A stretch of 64,000 nt of DNA from Corynebacterium sp. BD556 (GCF_038452275.1 NZ_CP141643.1:1860001-1924000), one strand, 5' to 3'. Positions 25,567 through 35,567 are shown, numbered from the stretch's first letter. The notes: a model not told the origin generated them from the sequence alone. A program made the numbers and translations.

Positions 25567-27108
25567 ATGAGCGACCTGCACCCCACAACGGCGCGAATAG
25601 AGGTGGCGTACCACGCGGACGCCTCCAGCCTGTTCGAGCACTTGGGCGGCACGCGCGCAACTGACGCGGTGCTCTTGGAATCCGCAGACATCACCACCCG
25701 CAGCGGGCTGATGTCCGTGGCAGTGCTCACCGCCTCCCTTCGGGTCACGTGCAACGGGCAGCGGGTGGAGGTTGAGGTGTTGACCGGCTCGGGCGCAGTC
25801 GTCGCCGCGCACCTGCGCGACAGGCTCGCTGACTACGCGGTAGGGGACAACGCCTACGTGTTCCCCACTTCCGCGGCCGCTGAGGAGCGCGAACGCCTCA
25901 AAGCCGTGTCCTCCGCGGAGGTGCTGCGCGCGCTGAGCACCTCCGCGGGCTACGAGGAGGAGGGCTTTCCCTTCCTCGCCGGCGGCCTGGCCTTCGATTA
26001 CCTGGCCACATTCGAGCATTTGCCTCCGGTGGCGGAAGGGCCCAACACCTACCCGGATTACCAGTTCATCCTCGCCGAAACCATGCTGCGCATCGACCAC
26101 CGGGAGCAGACCGCGCACCTGGCCGGGATCACTTTCGACGGCACGAAGCCCGATTTGGCGCAGCTTGCCCGCACCATCGAGACAGCCGAGCCCAAGCCCG
26201 CAACGCCTACGGAGGTCGGCACACTCCGCGTCACCACGGATGTCTCAGACGAAAGTTTCCGCGCAGACGTGATCAAGCTCAAAGACAATATCGACAATGG
26301 CGATATTTTCCAGGTCGTTCCGGCGCGAGCTTTCAGCGCCGCATGCCCGGACGCTTTCGCCGCTTATCGACGCCTCCGCGACACCAACCCCTCTCCCTAC
26401 ATGTTCTACGTGCGCGGCCTCGACCGAGCCGGCGAGCCCTTCGAGCTTTTCGGCGCCTCACCCGAATCCAGTTTGAAGTTCACCGCCAGCAACCGGGAGG
26501 TGCAGCTGTACCCGATCGCCGGCACCCGCCCCCGCGGCCTCAACCCCGACGGCAGCGTCAACCACGAACTCGACACACGCATGGAGCTTCAGCTTCGCAC
26601 CAACGCCAAGGAGGTCGCCGAACACACCATGCTTGTTGATTTGGCGCGAAACGACTTGGCGCGCGTCGCCGCACCGGGCACCCGCCGGGTTGCCGAGCTG
26701 TTGCAAGTAGATCGCTACTCCCGGGTCATGCACTTAGTCTCCCGCGTCACCGCCACGCTTGCCGAGGACTTAGATGCCCTCGATGCCTACCGCGCCTGCA
26801 TGAACATGGGCACGCTCACAGGCGCACCGAAACTACGCGCCACGGAACTTCTGCGCGAAATGGAAGGCACCCGCCGCGGCTCCTACGGCGGCGCCGTCGG
26901 CTACATCTCCGGTAACGGCGACATGGATACCTGTATTGTCATCCGCTCTGCGTATGTCTCCGGGGCAGTGGCCACCGTGCAGGCGGGTGCCGGGGTGGTG
27001 CGCGACTCAGACCCCCAAGCCGAAGCCGACGAAACCCTGCACAAGGCCTACGCCGTGCTCAACGCACTGGCCCAATCCACGAACTCAACCCTGGAGGTGA
27101 CAACGTGA
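25567..27108 (+). CDS. trpE: Anthranilate synthase component I
   Basis: A 513 aa enzyme converting chorismate with ammonia to anthranilate, the first step of tryptophan synthesis. The N-terminal feedback site has the LLES element (DAVLLESADI, residues 36-45). The C-terminal chorismate-binding domain includes DNIDNGDIFQVVPARAF, YPIAGTRPRG, HTMLVDLARNDLARVA and TGAPKLRATELL. Start at 25567 after AAGGATG. It overlaps trpG by GTGA, which keeps the two subunits at equal amounts. Confidence 0.97.
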   Translation: MSDLHPTTARIEVAYHADASSLFEHLGGTRATDAVLLESADITTRSGLMSVAVLTASLRVTCNGQRVEVEVLTGSGAVVAAHLRDRLADYAVGDNAYVFPTSAAAEERERLKAVSSAEVLRALSTSAGYEEEGFPFLAGGLAFDYLATFEHLPPVAEGPNTYPDYQFILAETMLRIDHREQTAHLAGITFDGTKPDLAQLARTIETAEPKPATPTEVGTLRVTTDVSDESFRADVIKLKDNIDNGDIFQVVPARAFSAACPDAFAAYRRLRDTNPSPYMFYVRGLDRAGEPFELFGASPESSLKFTASNREVQLYPIAGTRPRGLNPDGSVNHELDTRMELQLRTNAKEVAEHTMLVDLARNDLARVAAPGTRRVAELLQVDRYSRVMHLVSRVTATLAEDLDALDAYRACMNMGTLTGAPKLRATELLREMEGTRRGSYGGAVGYISGNGDMDTCIVIRSAYVSGAVATVQAGAGVVRDSDPQAEADETLHKAYAVLNALAQSTNSTLEVTT

Positions 27109-27692
27109 TCGCTTTGCTCGACAACCACGACTCCTTCGTCTACAACCTCGTCGATGCGCTCAGCGGCTACGACACCATCGTTTTCCGCAACACCGTCAAC
27201 GCCGATGACATCCTCGCGCGCAACCCGGACCTCATCGTTTTATCCCCCGGGCCCGGCTACCCAGTCAACGCTGGGTGCATGATGGAACTGATCGCCAAAG
27301 CGCAGGGCCGCGTCCCGCTTTTGGGTATCTGCCTGGGCTTTCAAGCCCTTGTTGAGCACCACGGGGGGCGTGTCGTGCCGTGCGGGCCGGTGCATGGGAC
27401 GTCGATAAGCATGCAGCTAAACGAGGCCGGCCGTAACTTCCCCGTCTTTGCTGGGATGGGGGAAAACGTGCCGGTGGCGCGCTACCACTCGCTCGGCACC
27501 GTGTCCGTCCCCGAAGGCATGCACGCGCTGGCCCACACAGACACAGCCATCGGCACGGTGGTCATGGCCGCGAGCAGCAACGACGGCATGTCGCTCGGGC
27601 TGCAATTCCACCCCGAATCCATCCTCACCCCCGCAGGCCCGATCATGTTGGAGCGCTGCGTTACATTTCTGGCTCAGAAAGGCGTGTACTAA
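27105..27692 (+). CDS. trpG: Anthranilate synthase component II (glutamine amidotransferase)
   Basis: A 195 aa class I glutamine amidotransferase that supplies ammonia to TrpE. It has the oxyanion strand DLIVLSPGPGYP, the nucleophile in PLLGICLGFQAL (Cys near residue 79) and the His-Glu pair in GLQFHPESILTP. It starts with GTG inside the trpE stop and ends directly against the trpD start (TAAATG). Confidence 0.96.
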   Translation: MIALLDNHDSFVYNLVDALSGYDTIVFRNTVNADDILARNPDLIVLSPGPGYPVNAGCMMELIAKAQGRVPLLGICLGFQALVEHHGGRVVPCGPVHGTSISMQLNEAGRNFPVFAGMGENVPVARYHSLGTVSVPEGMHALAHTDTAIGTVVMAASSNDGMSLGLQFHPESILTPAGPIMLERCVTFLAQKGVY

Positions 27693-28718
27693 ATGGCAAG
27701 TGACAACGCGATCGAAGTGCTCAAGCGCTTCATGGACAACCCGACACCCACACTCGAGGAAGCAATCGAGGCGTTTACCCCGCTGACGGTGGGGGATTAC
27801 GACGACGTCCACATCGCCGCTCTCTTAGCAACAGTGCGCACCCGCGGCGAGACTTTCGCTGACATCGCCGGCGCTGCACGAGCTTTCTTGCGCGCGGGCC
27901 GACCTTTCCCCATTACCGGCACAGGCATCATGGATACCGCCGGAACCGGCGGAGACGGGGCGAACACCATCAACATCACCACCGCCGCTTCGCTGACTGC
28001 CGCCGCCGGCGGGGTGAAGATGATCAAGTGCGGCAACCGCTCCGTATCTTCCAAGTCCGGCTCGGCCGACGTGCTGGAGGCGCTAAACATTCCGCTCGAC
28101 CTCGACCCGGAGCGCGCGGTGCGCCAATTCGAGTCCTCCAACTTCACCTTCCTTTTCGCGCCAGCCTACAACCCGGCCATCGCCCACGTGCAGCCCGTGC
28201 GAAAGGCTTTGGGTGTCTCCACAATCTTCAACACCTTGGGCCCACTTCTAAGCCCCGGGCGGCCGGAGTTTCAAATCATGGGCATCGCCAACCCGAAGCT
28301 GGGACAGATCATTGCTGAGACTATGCGTGAGCTGGGCCGTGGGCGCGCGATGGTGGTCCACGGCGCTGGCACGGACGAGATCGCCCTGCATGGGGAAACT
28401 GACGTGTGGGAGCTGCGAGATGGCGACATTACCCGCTACACCATTGATCCGGCGCAGCTGGGGCTGCCTCCTTGTTCGCTGGAGGACCTCGCTGGCGGGG
28501 ACGGGGCAGAAAACGCGCGGTTGATGCGCGCAACCTTCGCGGGCCAGGGCCCAGAGGCGCACCGCAATGCCATCGCCGCGAACGCAGGTGCGATGTTTTA
28601 TCTCCGCGGTGAGTTCTCCACAATAGCCGAGGGTGTCACTCACGCGCTTGAGCTTCTCCGCTCCGGGGCGGTTGAGGACTGGCTGCGCATGCATGAGGAG
28701 GCCGATTACAGTGACTAA
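27693..28718 (+). CDS. trpD: Anthranilate phosphoribosyltransferase
   Basis: A 341 aa enzyme transferring the phosphoribosyl group from PRPP to anthranilate. It has the PRPP/Mg site MDTAGTGGDGANTINITT near residue 88, the KCGNRSVSSKSGSADVLEAL loop near 110 and the acidic GTDEIAL motif near 226. It starts immediately after the trpG stop, and its own end overlaps the GTG of trpCF by 8 nt. Confidence 0.96.
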   Translation: MASDNAIEVLKRFMDNPTPTLEEAIEAFTPLTVGDYDDVHIAALLATVRTRGETFADIAGAARAFLRAGRPFPITGTGIMDTAGTGGDGANTINITTAASLTAAAGGVKMIKCGNRSVSSKSGSADVLEALNIPLDLDPERAVRQFESSNFTFLFAPAYNPAIAHVQPVRKALGVSTIFNTLGPLLSPGRPEFQIMGIANPKLGQIIAETMRELGRGRAMVVHGAGTDEIALHGETDVWELRDGDITRYTIDPAQLGLPPCSLEDLAGGDGAENARLMRATFAGQGPEAHRNAIAANAGAMFYLRGEFSTIAEGVTHALELLRSGAVEDWLRMHEEADYSD

Positions 28719-30111
28719 ATTGCCAACAGTGTTGGAGGGTATTGTCCAGGGGCGTATTCGTCACCTTGACGAAATTAAAGAGCGCATCAGCCACATCGAC
28801 CCGGCCCACCTGCCGCGCTCCCAACGCTCCCTCTACGACATGCTTGCCCGCCCGGGCGCCCAATTCATCATGGAGTGCAAATCCTCCTCACCCTCACTCG
28901 GCACGATCCGAAAGCATTATGAACCGGGGGAGATTGCCAGCATCTACTCCCGCTACGCCGCAGGCATCTCCGTCTTGTGCGAACCGGAGCATTTCGGCGG
29001 GGACTACGACCACCTCGCCACCGTCGCCTCGATCACCCATCTCCCGGTGTTATGCAAAGACTTCATCATCGACGAGGCCCAGATTCACGCCGCACGTTAC
29101 TTCGGCGCCGACGCGATTTTGCTCATGCTGAGCGTGCTTGACGACGCCACCTATACCAAGCTCTCCACCGCAGCCGCCCGCCTCGGCATGGACGTGCTCA
29201 CCGAGGTCATCGACGAAACAGAAGCACAGCGCGCCGCCCGCCTCGGCGCCAAAATCTTCGGAATCAACCACCGCAACCTCCACGACCTCACCATCGACTT
29301 GGATCGCTCGCAACGCCTCGCACCGCTGGCTCCGGAGGGCTCGCTGGTCATCGCGGAATCCGGTATCCGCGACGTAGACACGGTGCGTCGCCTCGGCGTC
29401 CATTCCGACGGCTACCTCGTGGGATCCCACCTGACCAGCCAGCCGGACATCGACCGCGCCGCCCGCGAGTTGGTGTACGGGGCAAACAAGGTGTGCGGGC
29501 TGACCTCCTGGAGCGCCGCCCAAGCCGCCCGCGCCGCCGGCGCGGTGTACGGAGGGCTCATCTTCGAGCAATCCTCGCCGCGAAATGTTTCACGTGAAAC
29601 GGCCACGGACATCATCTCCCACGAACCGCACCTCTCCTACGTCGCCGTTTCCCGCCGCACCACAGGCTACGCCGAATTGCTCCAAGACGGCATCCACGCC
29701 GTCCAAGTCCACGCCCCATACCAAGGCTCGATCGAAGCCGAAAAACAACTACTCACCTCCATCAGGGCGGAGGTGGGACCCACCATCGAGGTTTGGCGGG
29801 CCGTCACCATGACGAAGGCCCACGGCCCAGACGTCGCCGCCGCGCTCGTGGACAGCGCAGACAAACTCGTGCTCGACGCCCACACCGGCGGCTCCGGCGA
29901 AACCTTCGACTGGTCCACCATTCCCGCCGAAGTCAAAGCCGCAACGCTTCTGGCCGGAGGGGTGGGGCCTGACAACGTCGAAAAGGCCCTCGCAATCGGC
30001 TGCAGTGGCGTGGACCTGAACTCCGGCGTGGAATACCCCACCCACAAAGGCCGAAAAGACGCCGGCGCCCTGCGCCGAGTCTTCCACACAATAAGAAACT
30101 TTCATTACTAG
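28711..30111 (+). CDS. trpCF: Bifunctional indole-3-glycerol phosphate synthase / PRA isomerase
   Basis: A 466 aa fusion of TrpC (residues 1-260) and TrpF (about 263-466), as in other corynebacteria and enterics. The TrpC barrel shows FIMECKSSSPSLGTI, VLCKDFIIDEAQIHAA, LTEVIDETEAQRA, GINHRNLHDLTID and VIAESGIRD. The TrpF barrel starts NKVCGLTSWSAAQAARAAGA (catalytic Cys), then GGLIFEQSSPRNV, and ends with GGVGPDNVEKAL and LNSGVEYPTHKGRKD. Start is the GTG at 28711 inside the trpD end. The segment NVSRET in the TrpF half is encoded by parS site 4. Confidence 0.95.
   Translation: MTKLPTVLEGIVQGRIRHLDEIKERISHIDPAHLPRSQRSLYDMLARPGAQFIMECKSSSPSLGTIRKHYEPGEIASIYSRYAAGISVLCEPEHFGGDYDHLATVASITHLPVLCKDFIIDEAQIHAARYFGADAILLMLSVLDDATYTKLSTAAARLGMDVLTEVIDETEAQRAARLGAKIFGINHRNLHDLTIDLDRSQRLAPLAPEGSLVIAESGIRDVDTVRRLGVHSDGYLVGSHLTSQPDIDRAARELVYGANKVCGLTSWSAAQAARAAGAVYGGLIFEQSSPRNVSRETATDIISHEPHLSYVAVSRRTTGYAELLQDGIHAVQVHAPYQGSIEAEKQLLTSIRAEVGPTIEVWRAVTMTKAHGPDVAAALVDSADKLVLDAHTGGSGETFDWSTIPAEVKAATLLAGGVGPDNVEKALAIGCSGVDLNSGVEYPTHKGRKDAGALRRVFHTIRNFHY
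29586..29601. other. parS: parS site 4 (one mismatch) inside trpCF
   Basis: TGTTTCACGTGAAACG matches the parS consensus at 15 of 16 positions and is embedded in the coding sequence at codons for NVSRET of the TrpF half. Confidence 0.85.
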
Positions 30112-30129
30112 CGCTTAAGGACGACATCA

Positions 30130-31380
30130 ATGACTGACAACACCCACGGCGGACGCACCCTCCTGCCGGCCTACTATGGACAATTCGGCGGACAATACGT
30201 CCCCGAATCACTGCTTCCGGCGCTAGACCAACTAGAAAAGGCCTTCGTGGAAGCGTGGAACGACGAGGAGTTCATGGCGCAGTACCGCCGCCTGCTTCGC
30301 GACTACCTCGGCCGACCCACACCCTTGACCGAGTGTCGCAACTTGCCGCTGGGAGATTCAAAGGCGCGAATCTTTCTCAAGCGCGAGGACTTAGTCCACG
30401 GCGGCGCCCACAAAACAAACCAAGTAATCGGCCAGGCTCTATTAGCCAAGAAAATGGGCAAAAAACGCATCATCGCCGAGACTGGCGCAGGCCAACACGG
30501 CACCGCCACCGCGCTGGCCTGCGCGCTTCTCGACCTCGAATGCGTCATCTACATGGGTGTCGAGGACATGGCGCGCCAAGAACCGAACGTATTTCGCATG
30601 CGCCTCATGGGAGCCCAGGTCGTCGGTGTCGACACCGGATCCGGCACACTCAAAGACGCAGTCAATGAGGCGCTGCGCGATTGGACCGCAACCTTCCACG
30701 ACTCGCACTACCTACTGGGCACCGCGGCCGGCCCCCACCCATTTCCCCGCATAGTCAAAGACTTCCACCGCGTCATCTCGGAGGAAGCCAAAGCGCAAAT
30801 GCTTGAGCACACAGGCGCACTTCCCACCGTCGTCGTCGCCTGCGTCGGCGGCGGATCGAACGCGATCGGCATGTTCGCCGACTTCATCGACGAAAAGGAC
30901 GTCACATTAGTCGGCGCCGAACCTGGCGGGGAAGGAGTCGGCGTGGGCAAGCACGGCGCCGCCATCGCCGCCGGCACCGTGGGTATTCTCCACGGCACCC
31001 GCTCCTACCTGATGCGCGACAACGACGGCCAAGTGGTGGACTCCTACTCCATCTCCGCCGGCCTGGATTACCCGGCGGTCGGCCCGGAGCACGCACACCT
31101 CGCCGCGACAGGCCGCGCCGACTACGTAGCGATCACTGACGAGGAAGCAATCCGGGCCTTCCAATTGCTCAGCAAATACGAAGGCATCATCCCAGCGCTC
31201 GAATCCTCACACGCGCTGGCCTACGCCCTACAACGCGCCGCGGAAGCCACCGAGGAAGAAACCATCCTTGTTGCTTTATCCGGCCGCGGCGACAAAGACA
31301 TCGCCCACGTGCGCGCCACCTTAGATAAACACCCGGACTGGGTGATTGAAAAACCCTCCGCCGCGACTAAGGAGAACTAA
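30130..31380 (+). CDS. trpB: Tryptophan synthase beta chain
   Basis: A 416 aa PLP enzyme condensing indole and serine. Landmarks are GGQYVPESL near the start, [20 protein letters not shown] with the PLP-binding Lys near residue 95, [18 protein letters not shown] with the catalytic Glu near 117, the phosphate-binding [12 protein letters not shown] near 240 and [11 protein letters not shown] near 318. It lies 18 nt after trpCF and is followed after 4 nt by trpA. Confidence 0.97.
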   Translation: MTDNTHGGRTLLPAYYGQFGGQYVPESLLPALDQLEKAFVEAWNDEEFMAQYRRLLRDYLGRPTPLTECRNLPLGDSKARIFLKREDLVHGGAHKTNQVIGQALLAKKMGKKRIIAETGAGQHGTATALACALLDLECVIYMGVEDMARQEPNVFRMRLMGAQVVGVDTGSGTLKDAVNEALRDWTATFHDSHYLLGTAAGPHPFPRIVKDFHRVISEEAKAQMLEHTGALPTVVVACVGGGSNAIGMFADFIDEKDVTLVGAEPGGEGVGVGKHGAAIAAGTVGILHGTRSYLMRDNDGQVVDSYSISAGLDYPAVGPEHAHLAATGRADYVAITDEEAIRAFQLLSKYEGIIPALESSHALAYALQRAAEATEEETILVALSGRGDKDIAHVRATLDKHPDWVIEKPSAATKEN

Positions 31381-31384
31381 AACA

Positions 31385-32221
31385 ATGTCTCGCTACGAAA
31401 AAACTTTTGCCGCGCTGCAGAACAAGGCAGAAGGCGCCTTCGTGCCCTTCATCATGCTGGGCGATCCCACCCCCGAAGACGCCCTCGACATCATCCGTAC
31501 GGTGGTCGACGCAGGGGCCGACGCCTTAGAGCTCGGAGTCCCTTTCTCCGACCCGGTCGCTGATGGGCCCGCCATCCAAAAAGCGCACGTGCGCGCCCTC
31601 GACGGCGGCGCAACCGTACACAAAGCACTCGACCAGGTCCGCACGATACGCAGCGAGTACCCGGATCTGCCGATCGGCATGCTCATTTACGCCAACGTCG
31701 CCTTCGTGCGTGGCATTGACCGCTTTTACCGCGAGTTCAAAGAGGCGGGCGCAGACAGCGTGCTGCTTCCCGACGTCCCCGTGCGCGAGGGCGCTGCCTT
31801 TAACGAAGCAGCCGCCGCTGCTGGCATCGACCCAATCTACATTGCCCCGGCGAAAGCCTCCCCGGAAGTTCTCGCTGGCGTGGCCGCGCAGTCGCGGGGC
31901 TACATTTACGCCATCTCCCGCGACGGTGTCACCGGCACCGAACGCGAATCCTCCGTAGAAGGCCTGGCGGAGGTCGTCGACAACGCGAAGCGCTACGGCG
32001 GGGCGCCGGTGCTGCTCGGATTCGGGATCTCCGCACCGCAGCACGTTGCCGCGGCGATCGCGGCGGGCGCGGCCGGGGCCATCACCGGCTCAGCCATCAC
32101 GCAAATCATCGACGGTTACGTGGACTACTCACACCCCAACCCGGGCCGAGTCACTGATATGGAGGCGTTAAAGAAGGAGCTGTCAAAGTTCGTCTCTGAA
32201 ATGAAGGCAGCCACCCGCTAA
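31385..32221 (+). CDS. trpA: Tryptophan synthase alpha chain
   Basis: A 278 aa TIM-barrel lyase that releases indole from indole-3-glycerol phosphate. It has ALELGVPFSDPVADGPAIQ with the catalytic Glu near residue 49, SVLLPDVPVREG with the catalytic Asp near 131, YIYAISRDGVTGTE, and the phosphate-binding LGFGISAPQHV. The start is the ATG 31385, 4 nt after the trpB stop; an upstream in-frame ATG lies within trpB. It is the last gene of the operon. Confidence 0.97.
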   Translation: MSRYEKTFAALQNKAEGAFVPFIMLGDPTPEDALDIIRTVVDAGADALELGVPFSDPVADGPAIQKAHVRALDGGATVHKALDQVRTIRSEYPDLPIGMLIYANVAFVRGIDRFYREFKEAGADSVLLPDVPVREGAAFNEAAAAAGIDPIYIAPAKASPEVLAGVAAQSRGYIYAISRDGVTGTERESSVEGLAEVVDNAKRYGGAPVLLGFGISAPQHVAAAIAAGAAGAITGSAITQIIDGYVDYSHPNPGRVTDMEALKKELSKFVSEMKAATR

Positions 32222-32238
32222 AGGGCTAGACTCTTGGC

Positions 32239-32613
32239 ATGACCTGCTCTCGCCGTCTTTTCTTACTTGGTTCCGCCACCACCTTCGCCGGCGCTTTCCT
32301 CGCCGCCTGCGGTTATCCCGCTCCGGAGGAGGTGGCGGCAACTGAGGTTCCCATCGGCTCGGCGGTGATCCTTGACAAGGTAATTATCGCCCAACCGGAA
32401 GCAGGCACGTACGTGGCGTACTCATCGACCTGCCCACACGAGTTCAAGAAAATCACTCAGGTCAAAGGTGACACGGTGCGCTGCACCGCGCATGGTTCCC
32501 TGTTTAACATCGTCGACGGCTCCGTGATCTCCGGTCCAGCGGTGCGCGGATTGCGTGAGCTCGACCTCGAAGAGCACAGCGGCAAGCTCATCGCCACCGA
32601 CACCGGGGACTAA
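32239..32613 (+). CDS. Rieske-type [2Fe-2S] lipoprotein, 124 aa
   Basis: A signal sequence MTCSRRLFLLGSATTFAGAF with a twin-arginine pair and a lipobox LAAC (Cys near residue 25) precedes a single Rieske domain. The cluster ligands are CPH near residue 63 and CTAH near 80, followed by GSLFNIVDGSV and GPAVRGL. The extra disulfide cysteines of classical respiratory Rieske proteins are absent. It is a small extracytoplasmic redox protein with unknown partner. A TAGACT box 6 nt before the ATG suggests its own leaderless promoter right behind trpA, though read-through is possible. Confidence 0.85.
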   Translation: MTCSRRLFLLGSATTFAGAFLAACGYPAPEEVAATEVPIGSAVILDKVIIAQPEAGTYVAYSSTCPHEFKKITQVKGDTVRCTAHGSLFNIVDGSVISGPAVRGLRELDLEEHSGKLIATDTGD

Positions 32614-32652
32614 ACACCTAATGCTGCGTGGCCCGGTTCGTAGACTGAGCCC

Positions 32653-33627
32653 ATGAAAGTTCCTCCCTTCCTCAAGGATCCCCTGATCCAGGGGATCCTC
32701 GCCGCGGTGGCCTTGGCGGTTGTGTTTCCCGCCGACGGCCACTTCGCGGCGGTTTTCGCCATCGCGACAAAGATCGCAATCGCGTTACTGTTCTTCCTCT
32801 ACGGAGCGCGCCTATCTACCCGCGAGGCACTCAAAGGCCTGACGCATTGGCGCTTGCACCTGCTGATCCTCGCGCTAACCTACGTGCTCTACCCGCTGAT
32901 CGGCTTGGCCCTAAAACCCTTCACGGCTCTCATTTCTGCGCCCCTGTACCAGGGGATCCTCTTTGCCATGCTCGTGCCCTCAACGGTGCAGTCATCGGTG
33001 GCCCTGACAGGCATTGCCCGAGGCAATGTGTCCGGGGCGGTGGTGGCAGCAAGCCTGTCCAGCTTGGTCGGTGTGGTGACCACACCACTGCTGGTGATGC
33101 TTCTGATGGGCGCCGGTGACGCCATACACGTCGATGAAGCCGTGTTTGTCAACATCGCTTTACAATTGCTGCTCCCCTTCGTTGTGGGGCAGCTAGCGCA
33201 CAACTTCCTTCCCGCGGTCAAAGTGTATGCGGGCGCGAAGGCAACAAAGTTCGTGGACCGCGGTTCGATCTGGATGGTGGTCTACGCCGCCTTTTCCAGC
33301 GGCATGGTCGCCGGAGTGTGGGATGAGATCGCGCTGTGGGAAGTCCTCGCCCTGGTGGGATGGGCTAGCGTGTTGGTGTTCGGCATGCTCGCCATCACCA
33401 AATGGATCGCCCGCGCCTTGCGCTTTAGCTACGAAGATCAGGTGGCTATCCAAATGTGCGGCACGCAGAAGTCCCTGGCGTCCGGGGTGCCCATGGCCAG
33501 CGTCATCTTCGGCGGCGCCGCAGTGGGAATCCTCATCGTCCCGTTGATGCTGTACCACCTGATCCAACTGATGATCTGCTCCGCTGCTGCGGCGCGCTAC
33601 TGTCGTGAGGCACGGGGCAGGCAATAA
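32653..33627 (+). CDS. Bile acid:sodium symporter (BASS/SBF-like) family transporter
   Basis: A 324 aa protein with nine to ten membrane helices. Conserved family regions are FFLYGARLSTREAL near residue 48, AMLVPSTVQSSVALTGIARGN near 105 and IQMCGTQKSLASGVPMA near 265, the crossing-helix and Na+-site segments of the YfeH/SBF_like group. The substrate is unknown; relatives carry organic anions. The start is leaderless, with TAGACT 6 nt upstream of the ATG. Confidence 0.85.
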   Translation: MKVPPFLKDPLIQGILAAVALAVVFPADGHFAAVFAIATKIAIALLFFLYGARLSTREALKGLTHWRLHLLILALTYVLYPLIGLALKPFTALISAPLYQGILFAMLVPSTVQSSVALTGIARGNVSGAVVAASLSSLVGVVTTPLLVMLLMGAGDAIHVDEAVFVNIALQLLLPFVVGQLAHNFLPAVKVYAGAKATKFVDRGSIWMVVYAAFSSGMVAGVWDEIALWEVLALVGWASVLVFGMLAITKWIARALRFSYEDQVAIQMCGTQKSLASGVPMASVIFGGAAVGILIVPLMLYHLIQLMICSAAAARYCREARGRQ

Positions 33628-33643
33628 AAAGAGAGGATTCAGG

Positions 33644-33952
33644 ATGAAGCACTACGTTCGTATTCACTACACAGTGCCAGATCTCGGCGGTGAGCTGCTC
33701 AACATTGCGGAGCTCGAGGAAGTCTCCCCAGGCACATGCACCATGGTGCGCATGATCGAACTTGACCCGGCGGAAAGGATCACGGGCGCCTACGCCGACG
33801 GCCGGGTCGTGGGCCAAGCCAACGAGCCGACGTCGAGTGTGCCGCACCCCGATAGTTACGGGCAGTTCGACGGCATCAACGCAACGCGCCTGACAGCGGA
33901 GGAGTTCGAGGGCCTGTGGGTGAAGGCCCGCGCGAAGTTCCCACAACTCTAG
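33644..33952 (+). CDS. DUF6881-like small protein, 102 aa
   Basis: Starts MKHYVRIHYTVPDLGGELLN behind GAGAGGATTCAGG. It has strands consistent with a small beta-rich domain and contains RMIELDPAERITGAYADGRV. The layout (HYxxxxW-like start, RxIE, TLP-like loop) recalls the DUF6881 family, for which no function is known. It lies 16 nt after the BASS gene and is probably cotranscribed. Confidence 0.6.
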   Translation: MKHYVRIHYTVPDLGGELLNIAELEEVSPGTCTMVRMIELDPAERITGAYADGRVVGQANEPTSSVPHPDSYGQFDGINATRLTAEEFEGLWVKARAKFPQL

Positions 33953-34002
33953 CTTCTTGGGTGGCCCAGCCCGCGCCCGGCTTTATGGGGCCCTCATGAA
34001 AA

Positions 34003-34033
34003 TCACCCCGTGCCTGCAAGAGGCGCGGGGTGA
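34003..34033. terminator. Intrinsic hairpin between convergent genes
   Basis: A 13-bp stem, TCACCCCGTGCCT with AGGCGCGGGGTGA (one G-U pair), and a GCAAG loop. It lies between the rightward small gene and the leftward secreted protein gene. Confidence 0.8.
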
Positions 34034-34052
34034 GAGCACGAATGAAGGTGCT

Positions 34053-34463
34053 TTAGAAAGTGAAGTCGATCAGGCCCTGGCTGAAGGCAAAACCGCCAGC
34101 GAGCAGAGCCACCAAAGCTGCGATGACAGCGCCGATGATGATGTCAGCGGTCGTGCCCTCTTTGTAGCCGTTCTTCTTGTCGTTCTCCACGGAGCTGCCG
34201 AGGAGTTTATCGGTGGATTCCTGGCTGGAGCCCATCTTCTCGAAGGTGCTCTTGGAGGAAGGCTCGTAGTTCTCGGAGGACTTGTTATCCCCGTTGGAGC
34301 TGCCCTTGGCATCCTCGGAGGAGCCGCCCATCTGGTTGTCGCTCGAAGCACCACCAAAGATGTTGGAGCTGAGGGTGTTCTGGTTCTCTTGCGCGATTGC
34401 CGGGGTGGCAACGATGGACAGGGCGGTGGCTGCTGCAACAGCAGCGGTGGCGATACGACGCAT
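34053..34463 (-). CDS. Secreted, membrane-anchored Ser/Asn-rich protein, 136 aa
   Basis: The start at 34463 follows TAGGAGACACG. Residues 1-23 are a signal peptide ending PAIAQ. The mature part is low-complexity (Ser, Asn, Gly, Glu) from about 30 to 95. The C-terminus is one transmembrane helix, DIIIGAVIAALVALLAGGF. This suggests a small surface-exposed protein tethered at both processing stages, of a kind common in corynebacteria. The family is not recognised. It is the last core gene before the compound transposon. Confidence 0.65.
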   Translation of the reverse strand: MRRIATAAVAAATALSIVATPAIAQENQNTLSSNIFGGASSDNQMGGSSEDAKGSSNGDNKSSENYEPSSKSTFEKMGSSQESTDKLLGSSVENDKKNGYKEGTTADIIIGAVIAALVALLAGGFAFSQGLIDFTF

Positions 34464-34647
34464 CGTGTCTCCTAAAAGTCGATAATGGAACAAGCCACAA
34501 CGTGACTATTCACCATATTTAAGCACACATCAGCCGCAAAGAGTCAATTCTACCCGTTGTTTCTGCAATGCTTCAGGTTTTCTCAGCGTTTCTTTTCCAA
34601 AATGTTAGATACTTTCCACGCAGCTTGGGTGTGTACCTAAGGTTGAG

Positions 34648-35485
34648 GGTGCTGTTGCAAAGTTGGGGCAGTAGAAAGACCGGCCTGAAATAATCAGAGC
34701 CATGGGCATCTTCTCCGGTCGGCATTTCCCCCATGACATCATCCTGTGGGCGGTGCGGTGGTACTGCCGCTAGGGGGTGAGCTACCGCGATCTCGAAGAA
34801 ATGATGACCGAGCGGGGTGTGCCAGTCGATCACACCACGATCTACCGCTGGGTGCAGAAATACGCCCCTGAGCTGGATAAGCGAACTCGGTGGTACCGGC
34901 AGGTACCCGACTGGCAGGCCCGGTCCTGGCGGGTGGATAAGACCTATATTCGGCTCGGCGGCACGTGGTGCTATCTCTACCGGGCTATTACCGCCGGTGG
35001 GCACACCCTGGACTTTTATCTCTCTCCAAAGCGCAATGCCGCGGCGGCCAAACGTTTCCTGGCCAAGACGCTGCGATCGAATACGACAGCCGGGTCCCCG
35101 CGGGTCATCAACACCGCCAAGGCACCAGCTCTGGCCAAGGCAATATCCGAGCTGAAGGCGGAGGGAATCTGCCCTCAGACGGTGGAGCACCGACAGGTGA
35201 AATACCTGAACAACGTTCTCGAGGGAGATCATGGCCGACTTAAAAGAATCCTAGGGCCGAAGGGAGCGTTCAAAAACCGAATTTCCGCCTACCGGACGTT
35301 GAAAGGGAAGGAAGCGATGCATTCACTACGGAAAGGCCAGGGCACGATGTTTGCCTACGGGCACCCGAACCCAGACGCGGTGATCGTCAGCCGGATATAC
35401 GAGACAGCTTAAGCACCCCGGAGCAAGGACAACTAATGTCTTGAGGTTGGGCTTTTCGACCCTGGCCCAACTTTGCAACAGCACC
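34648..35485 (+). mobile_element. IS6-family element (IS1628-like), left copy
   Basis: 838 bp with perfect 17-bp inverted ends, GGTGCTGTTGCAAAGTT and its complement. AGGTTGAG occurs on both of its sides. It differs from the right copy by scattered substitutions, for example WRVDKTYIRL here against WRVDETYIRV in the right copy. Confidence 0.92.
34702..35412 (+). pseudogene. IS6 transposase, left copy, with early amber stop
   Basis: The natural start is the ATG at 34702 (MGIFSGRHFPHDIILWAVRW). After WYCR a TAG at 34771-34773 interrupts the frame, which resumes at GVSYRDLEEMMTERGVP. Internal initiation at GTG 34777 could give 211 aa. The DDE core is present: SWRVDKTYI, then NTAKAPALAKA in the region of the second Asp (where NxD is usual), and HRQVKYLNN-VLEGDHGRLK. 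The N-terminal DNA-binding segment would be missing in the shortened protein, so activity is doubtful. Confidence 0.75.
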
Positions 35486-35567
35486 AGGTTGAGGCGTGTG
35501 GCGGCATCAACCCCCTCCAGGCGCGCCGTGGAGATGGCCTTTAGTCGCATAAGTAGGGGTAGCGCAT

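Noticed and set aside
34573..35232. Long open frame on the minus strand of the left IS6 element
   Set aside because: It is the antisense shadow of the IS6 transposase; the same shadow occurs in the right copy, and the translation has no domain.
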